Shown here: one piece after another, positions 1 through 8,446 of the stretch | How positions within the stretch are numbered: the stretch's first letter is position 1 | Layout of the letters: the number at the start of each line of letters is the position of its first letter | The notes under the pieces: model-generated | The model's database searches: none | Seen by the model: the letters and a program-made list of their open reading frames with translations, nothing else | Told to the model about the DNA's origin: nothing | Made by a program: the position numbers and the translations under genes | Origin: WJMT01 sp964445575 | GTDB taxonomy: Bacteria; Acidobacteriota; Aminicenantia; Aminicenantales; Aminicenantaceae | Direction: 5' to 3' | Assembly: GCA_964445575.1 (NCBI GenBank) | Contig: CAYULB010000003.1 | Span: 41,398 to 105,397 of the forward strand | DNA: 64,000 bases

Positions 1-459
1 ATCGATGCTCTGTTCAACAGGAATAGTACGGAGTAGAGGAGCTTTTTTCCATTCGTCAAAATTCAAAAGCACTGGGACATATTCGTTGAAATCCTTGATA
101 AGCTGGGGATCCAGATCATTAACATGAAGCTCCCATATACCGATGACAAACTGAACAGCCATAAAACGAGTCGGACGGCCTTTTCGTTTCAAACGGTAAA
201 TAAGGCCTTTTTTGGCCATGTTTTCAAGCTGACGGGATACCTGTTCTTTAGGAAGTTCTGCGCGCTGGGCTATCACATCCACTTCTTCTGGGATTAAAGT
301 AAGCTTGAGGGCCAGTCGAGCTTCCTCCGGAGTGAACATCCTCCGCAGAATACGGAGCTCCACTCCACTCTCGGTCTCAGGATACCCCCCCGGGAGATCA
401 TCCAGATGGAGGGCAAGCTTTTTATAAATATCTGCACACAAAGGATTTTCCTGATTCAA
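1..459 (-). CDS. N-terminal part of a predicted winged-helix / iron-sulfur protein (cut by window edge)
   Basis: About 153 N-terminal residues are present; the gene continues beyond base 1. The frame is bounded upstream by the stop of the hemerythrin gene (463-465), which lies in the same frame two codons before a TTG at 459-457, so TTG is the most likely start although no good ribosome site precedes it. Readable stretches are LPGGYPETESGVELRIL (about residues 20-36), FTPEEARLAL and QFVIGIWELHVNDLDP. Residues about 55-85 read as a helix-turn-helix (LPKEQVSRQLENMAKKGLI). From memory this N-terminal arrangement precedes a C-terminal [4Fe-4S] dicluster domain in ferredoxin-type proteins of anaerobes; that half is outside the window, so the cofactor is inferred. 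It lies immediately downstream of the hemerythrin gene and probably shares its transcript. Confidence 0.7.
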   Translation of the reverse strand, partial: MNQENPLCADIYKKLALHLDDLPGGYPETESGVELRILRRMFTPEEARLALKLTLIPEEVDVIAQRAELPKEQVSRQLENMAKKGLIYRLKRKGRPTRFMAVQFVIGIWELHVNDLDPQLIKDFNEYVPVLLNFDEWKKAPLLRTIPVEQSID

Positions 460-462
460 TCG

Positions 463-993
463 CTATTCTTGAAGCTGTTCGACCACCATCTTGTACTTTT
501 CATGGATCATGTCTTTATCAAAATTCCAAAATTCTTTGAGCATGGCTTCCTGTTCATCCTCAGAAAAATAAGTCTCAGAGTTGGGGAAAAAAATATCATC
601 TTCTTTTTTTATGTGTTTGGGATAAAAATTAGCCAATGTCTTGAGTTTGTCCACAATGTTTTCCAAACCTCTGCCGTTGTCCACATAATCTTTCTTGGCT
701 TCAATAAATTCTTTAACTACCTTCCGCCCGTATTTGTGCTCTTCAATAAGCTCATTCGTCATTTTCGTGTCTTCTTCAGTCATATCTTTCTTCTGGCACT
801 CCCTAAACAGAATATCTTCTTCTTTGCCGTGATGGGTCTTATCCGCATAAATGCGAATGAAATCAACAGCCGTATCAATAAAATCTGGATCTACCTTATC
901 CCTTTTTTCAATTTCTGAGGCTTTCGTTTCGATGATGGATATCATCTTTTCTATAAGGCGGTGTTCTATCATTAAGGGTCCCCGTGGTTTCAT
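463..993 (-). CDS. Hemerythrin HHE cation-binding domain protein
   Basis: A 176-residue all-helical protein with the spaced His/Glu ligands of the hemerythrin family: EHRLIE near residue 10, THHGKEEDILF near 53-63, EHKYGR near 85 and HIKKEDDIFFP near 127-137. Such domains hold a non-haem di-iron centre that binds oxygen or senses oxygen or NO in the cytoplasm. The start at 993 is supported by an AAGGAGA ribosome site seven bases upstream. It is followed directly by the iron-sulfur-type gene on the same strand, which suggests an oxygen- or redox-response pair. Length and motifs are normal for a stand-alone bacterial HHE protein; the ligand it binds cannot be told from sequence. Confidence 0.9.
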   Translation of the reverse strand: MKPRGPLMIEHRLIEKMISIIETKASEIEKRDKVDPDFIDTAVDFIRIYADKTHHGKEEDILFRECQKKDMTEEDTKMTNELIEEHKYGRKVVKEFIEAKKDYVDNGRGLENIVDKLKTLANFYPKHIKKEDDIFFPNSETYFSEDEQEAMLKEFWNFDKDMIHEKYKMVVEQLQE

Positions 994-1048
994 GAGTTGT
1001 CTCCTTTAAATAAAATTGCTTGTACCAAAATGTCTTTCAAATCGGTTC

Positions 1049-1753
1049 TCATATTCCATAAGGAATGTCCTGTTCCAAACGGATTTTAAGTAAAAAGATG
1101 GTGTCTTTTTTTAGATTGTTCTTTGCCCAAACTTTCTGTTTTTCATCCAAAAGTTCGCCCATACCGGAAAGAATATTTTGTTCGCTAAGGGAACCAACGA
1201 ATTCAATACATTTTGCAAGATAGTTAGCAAAATTCAACTTTGTTCTTTTCTCCACAATTTCTTTATTGATCGGCCAGTGATTTTTCAAAAAATACCAGAC
1301 ATCGTAGACATCCCGATGAGCTGTCCTGGAACGTTCCAGCATGGCTACCAGCTTATGTGCGAATATATCCTCTTTAATCATTACCACCATGGATATACCA
1401 AGATAATTTTGGACCTCATACCGGGAGCCAAAACTCCTTCGGTTCATTTCGATTTTAATATTGGGCGCTTTTTTTTCATAGGAAACAATGAAGAATAAAG
1501 TGTTATACTTTTGATACTTTTCCTTAATGGTCCCGTATTCTTGAAGAATTTTTTCCAATCTCTCGAAAACAATAGCGTTTTCTTCTTTTTTTAAAAGATC
1601 AAAATCAAGATCTACTGAAAAACGGCCGAGATTGTAAAATAAATGAGCAGCTGTTCCTCCTTTAAGTCCTAAAAAAGGGCCAAGGGAGGTATCTGTGTAT
1701 ATATCTTTTAGAATCTGAAGCAGTATTGATTTATGAATATTTCGATCAAGCAT
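1049..1753 (-). CDS. AbiEii/AbiGii-type nucleotidyltransferase toxin
   Basis: 234 residues with the signature of the AbiEii (DUF1814) nucleotidyltransferase fold: LKGGTAAHLF at 30-39, then RFSVDLDFDLL with acidic residues D48, D50 and D52 expected to bind metal and NTP. The later KEDIFAHKLVAMLERS stretch is also typical. Members are the toxin half of type IV toxin-antitoxin / abortive-infection systems; characterised relatives modify tRNA acceptor ends. The gene starts two bases after the stop of the partner gene (1756-2334), the classic AbiEi-AbiEii order. It is full length with no frameshift, so the pair is probably functional. Whether it defends against phage here is inferred from family only. 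Confidence 0.88.
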   Translation of the reverse strand: MLDRNIHKSILLQILKDIYTDTSLGPFLGLKGGTAAHLFYNLGRFSVDLDFDLLKKEENAIVFERLEKILQEYGTIKEKYQKYNTLFFIVSYEKKAPNIKIEMNRRSFGSRYEVQNYLGISMVVMIKEDIFAHKLVAMLERSRTAHRDVYDVWYFLKNHWPINKEIVEKRTKLNFANYLAKCIEFVGSLSEQNILSGMGELLDEKQKVWAKNNLKKDTIFLLKIRLEQDIPYGI

Positions 1754-1755
1754 TT

Positions 1756-2334
1756 TTAAGCCATTTCACAATATGACATCAATCTTTTTTCCATTGCCTT
1801 GTTTTTATAGATAGAAATCATTTCAAAACATCTATCCCAATCTATTGAAGACAGGTTGTCAAAATAATAATTCCTACTTAAATAGACAGTGTCTAAAAAG
1901 GCTCTTTCTCGGGATGCTGTGAAATAATTGTTTTTTCTCTCCAATCCAAGAGAATTTGTTAAAATCGCATCTTTTATTTTTCGAAAAACATATCTTTGGC
2001 CGTCACAAGTAATCTCTCGCGTTAGGTAACTCACCACAAATATTTGGTCATAGTGCTGGAAAACAATACCTTCTCTAGATAAAACAGTTTCAAGGCTGAT
2101 ATAGGAAGGAGTGTATATTTTATTGGCCAGTTCCAGACGGTCATAATTTCTATCCTTAGCATAAATGCCTTTTCGGATAGAATAGAGCTCTTTGTTTTTT
2201 ACATAGTAGTTGATGCGTCTTTTGAGAAGAGCAACATTGGTTTCTCCGGATGACAAGAGAATATCTTTAAATGTAAAGACTGTATTCCCTTTACGGAGAA
2301 TGCTTAAAATACTGGCTTTTTCCATCGTTATCAA
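1756..2334 (-). CDS. AbiEi-type antitoxin / transcriptional regulator
   Basis: 192 residues. The N-terminal part (about 1-60) reads as a winged helix ending in the RKGIYAKD signature of AbiEi-type antitoxins, where the beta-wing is followed by a domain that starts PSYISLETVLSREGI. The SRERAFLDTVYLSRNYYFD stretch near 140-160 is also characteristic. AbiEi proteins repress their own operon and neutralise the AbiEii toxin without a stable toxin-antitoxin complex (type IV behaviour). It is first in a two-gene operon with the toxin two bases downstream. The start is either the first Met at 2334 or the Met four codons in; no strong ribosome site distinguishes them. Confidence 0.85.
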   Translation of the reverse strand: MITMEKASILSILRKGNTVFTFKDILLSSGETNVALLKRRINYYVKNKELYSIRKGIYAKDRNYDRLELANKIYTPSYISLETVLSREGIVFQHYDQIFVVSYLTREITCDGQRYVFRKIKDAILTNSLGLERKNNYFTASRERAFLDTVYLSRNYYFDNLSSIDWDRCFEMISIYKNKAMEKRLMSYCEMA

Positions 2335-2582
2335 CTAAAGGTAACATGTAGCGTTACTTATAGTTTAAATATATCTAAATATATGTCAAGATAGCCGGCC
2401 TGAAAGACATATCCTGAGAGGCTGACTTTTCCTTTGCGGACATTGTACCAATAGTATGCAGGTGGTTCTGTTTCTGAAAATAGAACTTGGGGATAGGTTT
2501 TCCCAATAAAGATACTTCTCCCTCGTAGCCATATTCCCGATTTATTGAGGCACTCATTTTTGCGAAGAGTCTTGTGATGAAC

Positions 2583-2652
2583 CTAAAATAATCTTGCGTT
2601 TCGCAGAAAATAATTACATAATACAAACGTCGCCATTTTTATGAATTAATCA
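2583..2652 (+). repeat. Decayed right end of the dispersed MITE-like repeat
   Basis: This AT-rich segment aligns by eye with the right arms of the repeats at 24148-24401 and 39444-39593: an AATCTTG block, then a CGTCGCCATTTTTATGAAT block that matches the conserved ATCGCCATTTTTTTATGAAT end. The outermost bases (CAGG) are lost. The surrounding gap 2335-2721 has no other convincing gene. A short reverse-strand open frame (2375-2626) overlaps this repeat and has no recognisable features. Confidence 0.55.
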
Positions 2653-2721
2653 TATGCATACCCCACCAAGAACAATGAAAATGACATGTTTTTGCCATTT
2701 TTAAAGTAATGAGGAGGAAAT

Positions 2722-4401
2722 ATGAAAAAGATATTCTTGCCTAATAAAAGCATTTTGTCACTTGAGCAGTTTAGTCGTGTTATTGTCCTACTCGCATGCG
2801 CTATGCTGCTCTTTTTTCAGGTGGTCTGCAGAAGGCAATCTCCTCCAGATCAAAAGGAGGTCGAAGCTCAGCCAGGAGTTTCTACTCATGCCTTAGTCGG
2901 CGGCGGAGAAACCGGCGATCTGTTCCATTCTTTTCTCAAACATCAACAAGACGGGTCGACATACAACATTCAATCCACAGCCTCCCGACTCTTACAGCAA
3001 AATGACCTTGTTCCTTTCCTCAAGCGCTTAATCAATGAAGGCGATCGGGAAGCCCGTGCAGATGCTGCTTCGGTTCTAGCATGGGTCTCGGATCCGTCGG
3101 TTCTGGCAAGGGTCTCAAAATCCGATGTCCGCTATAAGGTCCTGAAAAAAGAGTTCCCGGATCGTTTGGCCGGCCTATCTGACGATCCTTACTGGCGTGT
3201 CCGCGCCAATGCGGCATTCGCCCTAGGCAAACTCGGATCCGGAGACGGCGCCCCGGCTAGAACCCTGGAGAATTTGACCGAAGACAAAGATCCCCGTGTT
3301 CGCGCAGCGGCGACTTTTGCCCTTGTTGAAGCAGGGGTAAAAGGTGCTGTCCCCAGGATAGAGGCCCGCCTGGCTGACATGATACCTGACGTCCGGATTG
3401 TCGCCGCAAACGCACTGGGCGTTCTGAAAAGCACGGACGCCGTACAATTGCTTCTCCAGGCTATGCATGATCAGCATCCTTTGGTTAGATCTGTAACCTA
3501 CAGGGCACTCCAAAACATGGGCCCGGCCGCCGCGGAAGCGGTTCCAAACCTTATCGACGCCGCCTCCCGCGATTACCGTAATGAACGAGTCGCCCTCGAG
3601 GCACTCGTGAAGATCATCGGAGAAATGAAGCAGCCTCTCTCTGATCCTGAATGGATACACGCCCTGGGTGAACGGGCCGGTGCGCTTGCCGGGCATCTTA
3701 GAGATACCCGCCGAGGCCTGCTCAGCCGCGGCCTGTCGGAATCCCTGGTAAGGATCGCGGGTTGGCTGGGACCGGAGGATCGCAAGCGTTTTATCGATGA
3801 CCTCGAGCTTCTCGATACCCGAAAAGACCAGAATTTCCGAAACCTCCATTTCGTCCTGGCGGGGATGTCTCAGCCAGGTCCCTTGCGCCAACGACTTCTA
3901 AGCAAGCAGAATGAGCAGGAGCTTCTGGAGAAGCTGGACCATGAGGATTCAACGGTCCGCCGTGCGGCTGCCATCGCCCTGGCGGAAGGCCGTCCTGACA
4001 CGGTAATTCCCGCATTGCTCAAGGCTCTTTCCTGTCCCGATCCCCTAGCAGGGCTGGCCGCGGCACAGTCTCTTGCTTCTTTTGGGAAGCGGTCTGTAGA
4101 CGGATTGTTGATGCAATTGGACAACCCGGACACATTGGTGCGGATCCTGGCATGTTATGGCTTGGCACGGACTTGGGCCGATGAACGGCGCCCCATGGCT
4201 GACCAGAAAGGAATAGAGACATTGAGAGTCCTAGCCGGCGATTTTGAGCAACCATTCGAGTTGCGCCAGCTCGCCTGGTGCGCATTGAACAGCATTTTGC
4301 GCGAACCCAGTCAGCTCTGTGACCCAGAAATCTTTCTTGCCAGCCTTCTGGACCGAATGGCCCTGCCGGATGAGGAACCAGCTCTCAATGACCATCAGTG
4401 A
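2722..4401 (+). CDS. HEAT-repeat protein with N-terminal signal or membrane anchor
   Basis: 559 residues. Residues about 20-36 (VIVLLACAMLLFFQVVC) form a hydrophobic segment ending in a cysteine; it could be a signal anchor or an atypical lipobox. Most of the rest is a chain of HEAT-like helix pairs with the pattern D..WRVRANAAFALGKLG, DPRVRAAATFALVEAG and STVRRAAAIALAEG, so the protein is probably a periplasmic or outer-face scaffold. The start at 2722 has a GAGGAGGAAAT ribosome site. It leads a three-gene GC-rich block and is followed 12 bases later by the next gene. Its base composition is clearly richer in G and C than the genes on either side, which suggests transfer. The partner it binds is unknown. 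Confidence 0.85.
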   Translation: MKKIFLPNKSILSLEQFSRVIVLLACAMLLFFQVVCRRQSPPDQKEVEAQPGVSTHALVGGGETGDLFHSFLKHQQDGSTYNIQSTASRLLQQNDLVPFLKRLINEGDREARADAASVLAWVSDPSVLARVSKSDVRYKVLKKEFPDRLAGLSDDPYWRVRANAAFALGKLGSGDGAPARTLENLTEDKDPRVRAAATFALVEAGVKGAVPRIEARLADMIPDVRIVAANALGVLKSTDAVQLLLQAMHDQHPLVRSVTYRALQNMGPAAAEAVPNLIDAASRDYRNERVALEALVKIIGEMKQPLSDPEWIHALGERAGALAGHLRDTRRGLLSRGLSESLVRIAGWLGPEDRKRFIDDLELLDTRKDQNFRNLHFVLAGMSQPGPLRQRLLSKQNEQELLEKLDHEDSTVRRAAAIALAEGRPDTVIPALLKALSCPDPLAGLAAAQSLASFGKRSVDGLLMQLDNPDTLVRILACYGLARTWADERRPMADQKGIETLRVLAGDFEQPFELRQLAWCALNSILREPSQLCDPEIFLASLLDRMALPDEEPALNDHQ

Positions 4402-4413
4402 GGAGATCTAGCT

Positions 4414-5541
4414 ATGAAAAATTATCAAAGAAACAGGAAATCGATTTTAAATCCAAAGGCCTGCCGTTATACGGCTTTGTTATTCGCGGGCGTTATGTTA
4501 CTTGTGTCCATCGGTCACATCAGCGCCGAGAAGCTCCTTTTCCTGACCTCCCTAGGTGGAGCCCGCGTCGCCGTGGACCATCAGATGAGGGTCTTTCCAC
4601 CGCCGCCCGAGGAGGAACTGCTACTCATCATTGTGTATCCGCATCCAGACCAAGCCTTTTCCTTCGACGCTGGCAGCCCCGGGGAGCTTCGTATCGAGAG
4701 AGCCGTAGCCTTGGTCTTACCTGAAGAGTATGCCATAGAGTATGCCGACGAGATCGAGTGGTCAATCGATGACATAGGTGGGACACAGGCCGAAATCACG
4801 CCCGATCGCGGACCTGTCGTTGACATGGTCTTTCGAGGTCTTCCAGATCAAAACGATGACTTCGGAGAGAAGCGAATCACCGCGGCCGTCAGGGGCGTTT
4901 CTGACAGCGTCACCGTCCGGGCTTTCTTCGATCCACAGGCACAAAACCATCCTGGAGGCGATAGTGAGCCGAACTGGTTTTATTATTGGAAGCAGATTGA
5001 CAGCATTATTGGTGATCGTGATCGAAGCAGGTTAAGATACGAAGCTGGATTACAAGGTGAGGGAGGAGCACTGGTCACAGGCCAGTATAGATTTCCGCCT
5101 GATATCGTCATTCTTTCCGATGCCATTCTCAGTGCGAGCTGTGCTCAACGTATGATACCGACACGCCCTGGGCCGGGGCCGCACACATATGTTCCCACAG
5201 GCGTAAATGCGACAGGCATAGATTGTTTTGCAGAATCTGTTTGGCACGAATGGCAGCATCGAGAGGACATGTTTAATTGGTGGGGATCCAGACTCAACTA
5301 TGCGGTGAAACGAAACCTTTGGGAAGATTATGAAGACAAAGACAACGATGATGTTCCACGCCACTATGAAGAGGCTGTGGGTTGGAGTGACAATTTCCCC
5401 CGTTGTAGCCCGAGTAGACCCTATCCCATTGTGAAGGATAATGAATCTTATTCTTACTGGACAGGCTGGTTGTGGCAAATTAGTGCAGCCGATCACCAGG
5501 ACTGGTCGCGGGACGGGAAACAGTGGCCAAGTGGCCAGTAA
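4414..5541 (+). CDS. Exported protein with HEWQH zinc-protease-like motif, unknown function
   Basis: 375 residues beginning with a basic region and a hydrophobic stretch (ALLFAGVMLLVSIGHISAEK) that looks like a signal peptide, so the mature protein is probably outside the cytoplasm. The only catalytic-looking motif is ESVWHEWQHREDMF around residue 285; HEWQH fits the HExxH pattern of zinc-dependent peptidases. An Asp/Asn-rich loop follows (EDKDNDDVPRHYEE), resembling calcium-binding stretches. I do not recognise a named family, and a third zinc ligand cannot be assigned, so protease activity is only possible. The start has a good GAGGAG site ten bases upstream. It sits inside the GC-rich block between the HEAT protein and the O-antigen-ligase-type gene, with which it overlaps. 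Confidence 0.75.
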   Translation: MKNYQRNRKSILNPKACRYTALLFAGVMLLVSIGHISAEKLLFLTSLGGARVAVDHQMRVFPPPPEEELLLIIVYPHPDQAFSFDAGSPGELRIERAVALVLPEEYAIEYADEIEWSIDDIGGTQAEITPDRGPVVDMVFRGLPDQNDDFGEKRITAAVRGVSDSVTVRAFFDPQAQNHPGGDSEPNWFYYWKQIDSIIGDRDRSRLRYEAGLQGEGGALVTGQYRFPPDIVILSDAILSASCAQRMIPTRPGPGPHTYVPTGVNATGIDCFAESVWHEWQHREDMFNWWGSRLNYAVKRNLWEDYEDKDNDDVPRHYEEAVGWSDNFPRCSPSRPYPIVKDNESYSYWTGWLWQISAADHQDWSRDGKQWPSGQ

Positions 5542-7477
5542 TCGAAAACAGGTGAACCGGAAGAACAGCGGAGAATTGTGGCCGGCTCTTCTTGCCGGTG
5601 TTTGCCTTTTCGTCCCCCTGGTTTTTGATCCCCGGGGCCACCTTCCGTTCTTTCCGCCCAAGGAAGCCGTCCTTCTCTTCGGCGTTTCCCTGGCGGCGGC
5701 TGCCGTGGTCATCTGCAGGCTCCGGAGTAATAGCGCTTCAAGGATTTTTTCCGCAACCCGGCTGCGACCTGACGTCACCATTCTTCTCCTGATGGCTTTG
5801 TTCTGGATCTGGAGCATCGCGGCCCCCTTGATGAAGATGGAGTCGGCAGCCGTTCACCTTCGGGGCACCATAAGGCTCACCGCGCTGGTCGCACTGGCCT
5901 TAGGTGCTGCGGCTGCAGCCGCAGCCGATCCGCGTTGGAGGGAACGTTTTGCAACAGTAGCCGCCCTTCCCGCGATCGTCATGGCGTTACATGCCCTGTT
6001 TCAGGCAGCGGGATGCGATCCGCTTAACATCTTTGGGTACGAGCTGTCCGATCTGAAAGGAAGGTGGCGTGTCTTCACCACCACGGGCAATCCCAACTGG
6101 ACAGCCGGCTATCTGGCAGCTACGTCGCCGCTTCTGGCTTGGGTGGTCCACCGCGCCATATGGTTCAGGAAACCTTGCTTGGCGTGGATTGCGCAGGCAT
6201 CCGTCTGGTCAATTCTGACTGCAGCGGTGCTGACAACCGGATCACGTCTGGGCCTGGCGGCGCTACTAGCCTCCGCTTTCTTGTGGTGGCAACATTTTAG
6301 ATTTTCCTCGCTCTTCAGGAGGATAGGGACATTTATTGCCTGTAGTGCCCTTGCCGTCCTGATCGGGGTTGTGTCGGGATTTATTACTGCAGAACGCTTA
6401 ACAGACAAGGCTTCAGTGGCGGGTCGCCTGATCTACGCACGAGCGGCGTGGGTCCTGATGGCAGACGCTCCGGTTACAGGCAGGGGGCTCGACCAATCAG
6501 GGCGGCTCCTTCCGAATGGCTTAGGTGAAGTCGTACCCCGACTTGGGCCGGGATGGACACCATGGATTCCAAAGACCCTTCTCGCTCGTGTGCCGAACGG
6601 CCTGCTTGAAACTACCATCGAGTCAGGCATAGTGGGTACGGCGCTTCTACTGGCCCTCTGGGCAATGGGACTGCACCGTGCGCTCTCCCGCAGCCGTGCC
6701 TGGAAAGGAGACCTTGTCCCTCTCGAAGCAGCCCTTGCCGGCGTTCTTGCCGCAACGGCAGTGTTGGCAATTGGGGACACACCTCTTCATAACCCCAACT
6801 TGGCGGTCTCTTTCTGGATGGTGGTGGGACTTTTAGCCGGTGGAGCTATCCGAGAGCAGATCAAGGCGCCGACCGTCACCGCTGAAGCGAATAGGTCATG
6901 GTCAGGGCGGGTTTTATATTTAGTACTAGCCGCAGCGGTACTCATAGGCGCCTGGACCGCCGTGCGGCAGGGCTTAGTTACGCTAATCGTCAACCGTCAA
7001 GCCTACCAGGCACATGCGGCCTTCATCTATAACCGTGACGCTGACGCGGAACGGATTTTTCGCAATATCCTGTCCCTCGATCCCACCCATCACGAATCAT
7101 CTGTGGTTTTGAGCTGGTACTTGTTAGAGCAGGATCATCCACTGGAAGCGCTTGACCTGCTCGATCGCACGGAGCATTATGCTGTCTCGGCGGAAGCTTG
7201 GCTTGTCCGAGGGATTGCACTCCGTGACGCCGGCCGTCCGAAGGCCGCAGTTTCTGTGTTGGAGAATGCCGTAGCCGCAATTCCTGACCTTATGCGTGCC
7301 CACATCCTGCTCGGTGATATTTACGACGAGTTGGGTGACGCCCAGAGGGCAATGGAAGCTTACCGTCTTGTTCTGGAGAGCCCTCAAAATTCACCTGAGG
7401 CCCTCGCCTGGAAGGTACGCGTGCAGAAAAAGCTTTCCTGGCTCGACTCCTGGGAAGAGCTGGATTTCAATTGGTAA
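5531..7477 (+). CDS. O-antigen ligase/polymerase family membrane protein with C-terminal TPRs
   Basis: About 648 residues. The N-terminal two thirds hold roughly ten hydrophobic segments, with the family hallmark around TTTGNPNWTAGYLAATSPLL and a later loop containing GRGLDQSGRLLPN and NGLLETTIESGIVG, as in Wzy/WaaL-type O-antigen ligases. The last 170 residues read as tetratricopeptide repeats (AERIFRNILSLDPTHHESS, AMEAYRLVLESPQ). Members join or polymerise surface glycans on the periplasmic side. The frame is open from an ATG at 5441, but that would overlap the previous gene by 101 bases. GTG at 5531 or 5552, or TTG at 5576, are more reasonable; none has a strong ribosome site, so the start is uncertain. 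GC content matches the two genes upstream. Confidence 0.8.
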   Translation: MASNRKQVNRKNSGELWPALLAGVCLFVPLVFDPRGHLPFFPPKEAVLLFGVSLAAAAVVICRLRSNSASRIFSATRLRPDVTILLLMALFWIWSIAAPLMKMESAAVHLRGTIRLTALVALALGAAAAAAADPRWRERFATVAALPAIVMALHALFQAAGCDPLNIFGYELSDLKGRWRVFTTTGNPNWTAGYLAATSPLLAWVVHRAIWFRKPCLAWIAQASVWSILTAAVLTTGSRLGLAALLASAFLWWQHFRFSSLFRRIGTFIACSALAVLIGVVSGFITAERLTDKASVAGRLIYARAAWVLMADAPVTGRGLDQSGRLLPNGLGEVVPRLGPGWTPWIPKTLLARVPNGLLETTIESGIVGTALLLALWAMGLHRALSRSRAWKGDLVPLEAALAGVLAATAVLAIGDTPLHNPNLAVSFWMVVGLLAGGAIREQIKAPTVTAEANRSWSGRVLYLVLAAAVLIGAWTAVRQGLVTLIVNRQAYQAHAAFIYNRDADAERIFRNILSLDPTHHESSVVLSWYLLEQDHPLEALDLLDRTEHYAVSAEAWLVRGIALRDAGRPKAAVSVLENAVAAIPDLMRAHILLGDIYDELGDAQRAMEAYRLVLESPQNSPEALAWKVRVQKKLSWLDSWEELDFNW

Positions 7478-7917
7478 TTAGGGGGTAATTAGGGGGTCGC
7501 ACCGTGCTATTTCAATTGCTTTAAAACAATCATGCGGACCGATATGCCTATTTTTCAACAAGGACGATATCTTTTCCTGACCTCTTTGTTATATTCAAAT
7601 ACAAACTTTCGACCCACATCTTTCGACTCATCTTTCCCCAATTTTCCAGCACTATACAGCTGTCTTGACTTCTTTGCGCAGGTCCGTAAGCCTATTATTA
7701 GAAAGTTCTGTGCCTCTGCTGACAGTCTGTTCTATCCACAGCAAGGGCAATGCCGCTGATCTTATGGGGATCTCTCCTCAAATTGAGCATGATGAGATGG
7801 GATTGGTTTCCCTATTTATTTGAGTGCTTGAGTGACGGCATCGTCGACGGCTCCTGAAAAAGAGATAAAATCGGAAATTCGGCTTAATTTCTTCGATAGG
7901 TGGGTTGGTGAATGTTG
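7475..7917. other. Intergenic stretch with an 11-bp tandem duplication; no gene seen
   Basis: The sequence TAATTAGGGGG occurs twice in tandem at 7475-7485 and 7486-7496, the first copy containing the stop codon of the O-antigen-ligase-type gene. The remaining bases up to 7917 contain only short open frames in both directions without ribosome sites or recognisable protein. The base composition shifts here from the GC-rich block to the AT-rich chromosome, so this is the downstream border of the block. Confidence 0.5.
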
Positions 7918-7946
7918 TTGACTTTGATATCCGGATAAATCATAAT
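7918..7946 (+). promoter_or_regulatory. Predicted sigma-70-type promoter for the MntA-like gene
   Basis: TTGACT at 7918-7923 is followed by a 17-bp spacer and CATAAT at 7941-7946, 25 bases before the ATG at 7972. Both hexamers differ from consensus by one base. Confidence 0.55.
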
Positions 7947-7971
7947 ATGAACAAGATTTGACTGGGGAAAA

Positions 7972-8265
7972 ATGAGAAAGTTAAATGAAATTAAGAGAAT
8001 CCTTGCTGAAAATAAACAGGAGATCATTAATAAATTTGCAGTAAAGGAAATGGGAATTTTTGGCTCTACTCTGACTGATGAACAATCAAAAGACAGTGAT
8101 ATTGATATTCTGGTGGAATTTTCCAGACCTGTGGGTTTTATCCATTTTATGAGACTGGAGAATTATCTTTCTGATTTACTGAAGATAAAGGTGGATTTAG
8201 TTACCAAGGATGCTTTAAAACCCTATATTGGTAAAATAATTCTTGAGGAAGTGGTTTATGTCTGA
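7972..8265 (+). CDS. MntA-like minimal nucleotidyltransferase (type VII antitoxin family)
   Basis: 97 residues with the nucleotidyltransferase signature FGSTLTDEQSKDSDIDILVEF at about 30-50: G31-S32 and the metal-binding D43 and D45. The family (MNT, MntA) acts as antitoxin by AMPylating the HepT RNase encoded next to it. Length, motifs and the C-terminal KIILEEVVYV segment are normal, so this gene is intact. It overlaps the start of the HepT reading frame by eight bases, the usual arrangement. Because HepT is truncated (see next entry) the antitoxin is now an orphan. The GGGGAAAA just before the ATG is a weak ribosome site. Confidence 0.85.
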   Translation: MRKLNEIKRILAENKQEIINKFAVKEMGIFGSTLTDEQSKDSDIDILVEFSRPVGFIHFMRLENYLSDLLKIKVDLVTKDALKPYIGKIILEEVVYV

Positions 8266-8446
8266 TCAGAGGAAGAGAGAATTCCGCGACTATATCAATG
8301 ATATTCTTGAAGCCACACATAATATCCATGAATTCACTCAGACTGAGGTCAGGAAAACCTTTCGTGAACTTTCTGTCAAACACAGGTATAAGAAAACTTC
8401 CTCCGTGGTCCTCAATAGAAAGATTTATCTCCTGTGGGAGAGATGA
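8258..8446 (+). pseudogene. Truncated HepT-like RNase toxin, fused to foreign sequence
   Basis: The first 28 or so residues (ending REFRDYINDILEATHNIHEFT) match the start of HepT-type HEPN toxins, whose full length is about 110-140 residues. After about base 8343 the frame continues only as the antisense of a decayed sugar isomerase gene, and stops at 8446. The HEPN catalytic RxxxxxH motif, located nearer the C-terminus of HepT, is therefore absent and the toxin should be dead. The ATG at 8258 overlaps the end of the MntA-like gene. The break looks like a recombination junction rather than a frameshift, because no further HepT sequence is found downstream. Confidence 0.7.

Noticed and set aside
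2375..2626. 83-codon minus-strand open frame in the gap before the HEAT gene
   Set aside because: It begins inside the decayed repeat, has no ribosome site and no recognisable motif.
3223..3891. Long reverse-strand open frame opposite the HEAT-repeat gene
   Set aside because: It lies wholly antisense to a well-supported gene in GC-rich DNA, where stop codons are rare by chance, and its protein has low-complexity, non-family-like sequence.
7532..7759. 75-codon open frame downstream of the O-antigen-ligase-type gene
   Set aside because: No ribosome site, unusual composition, no motif; likely chance.
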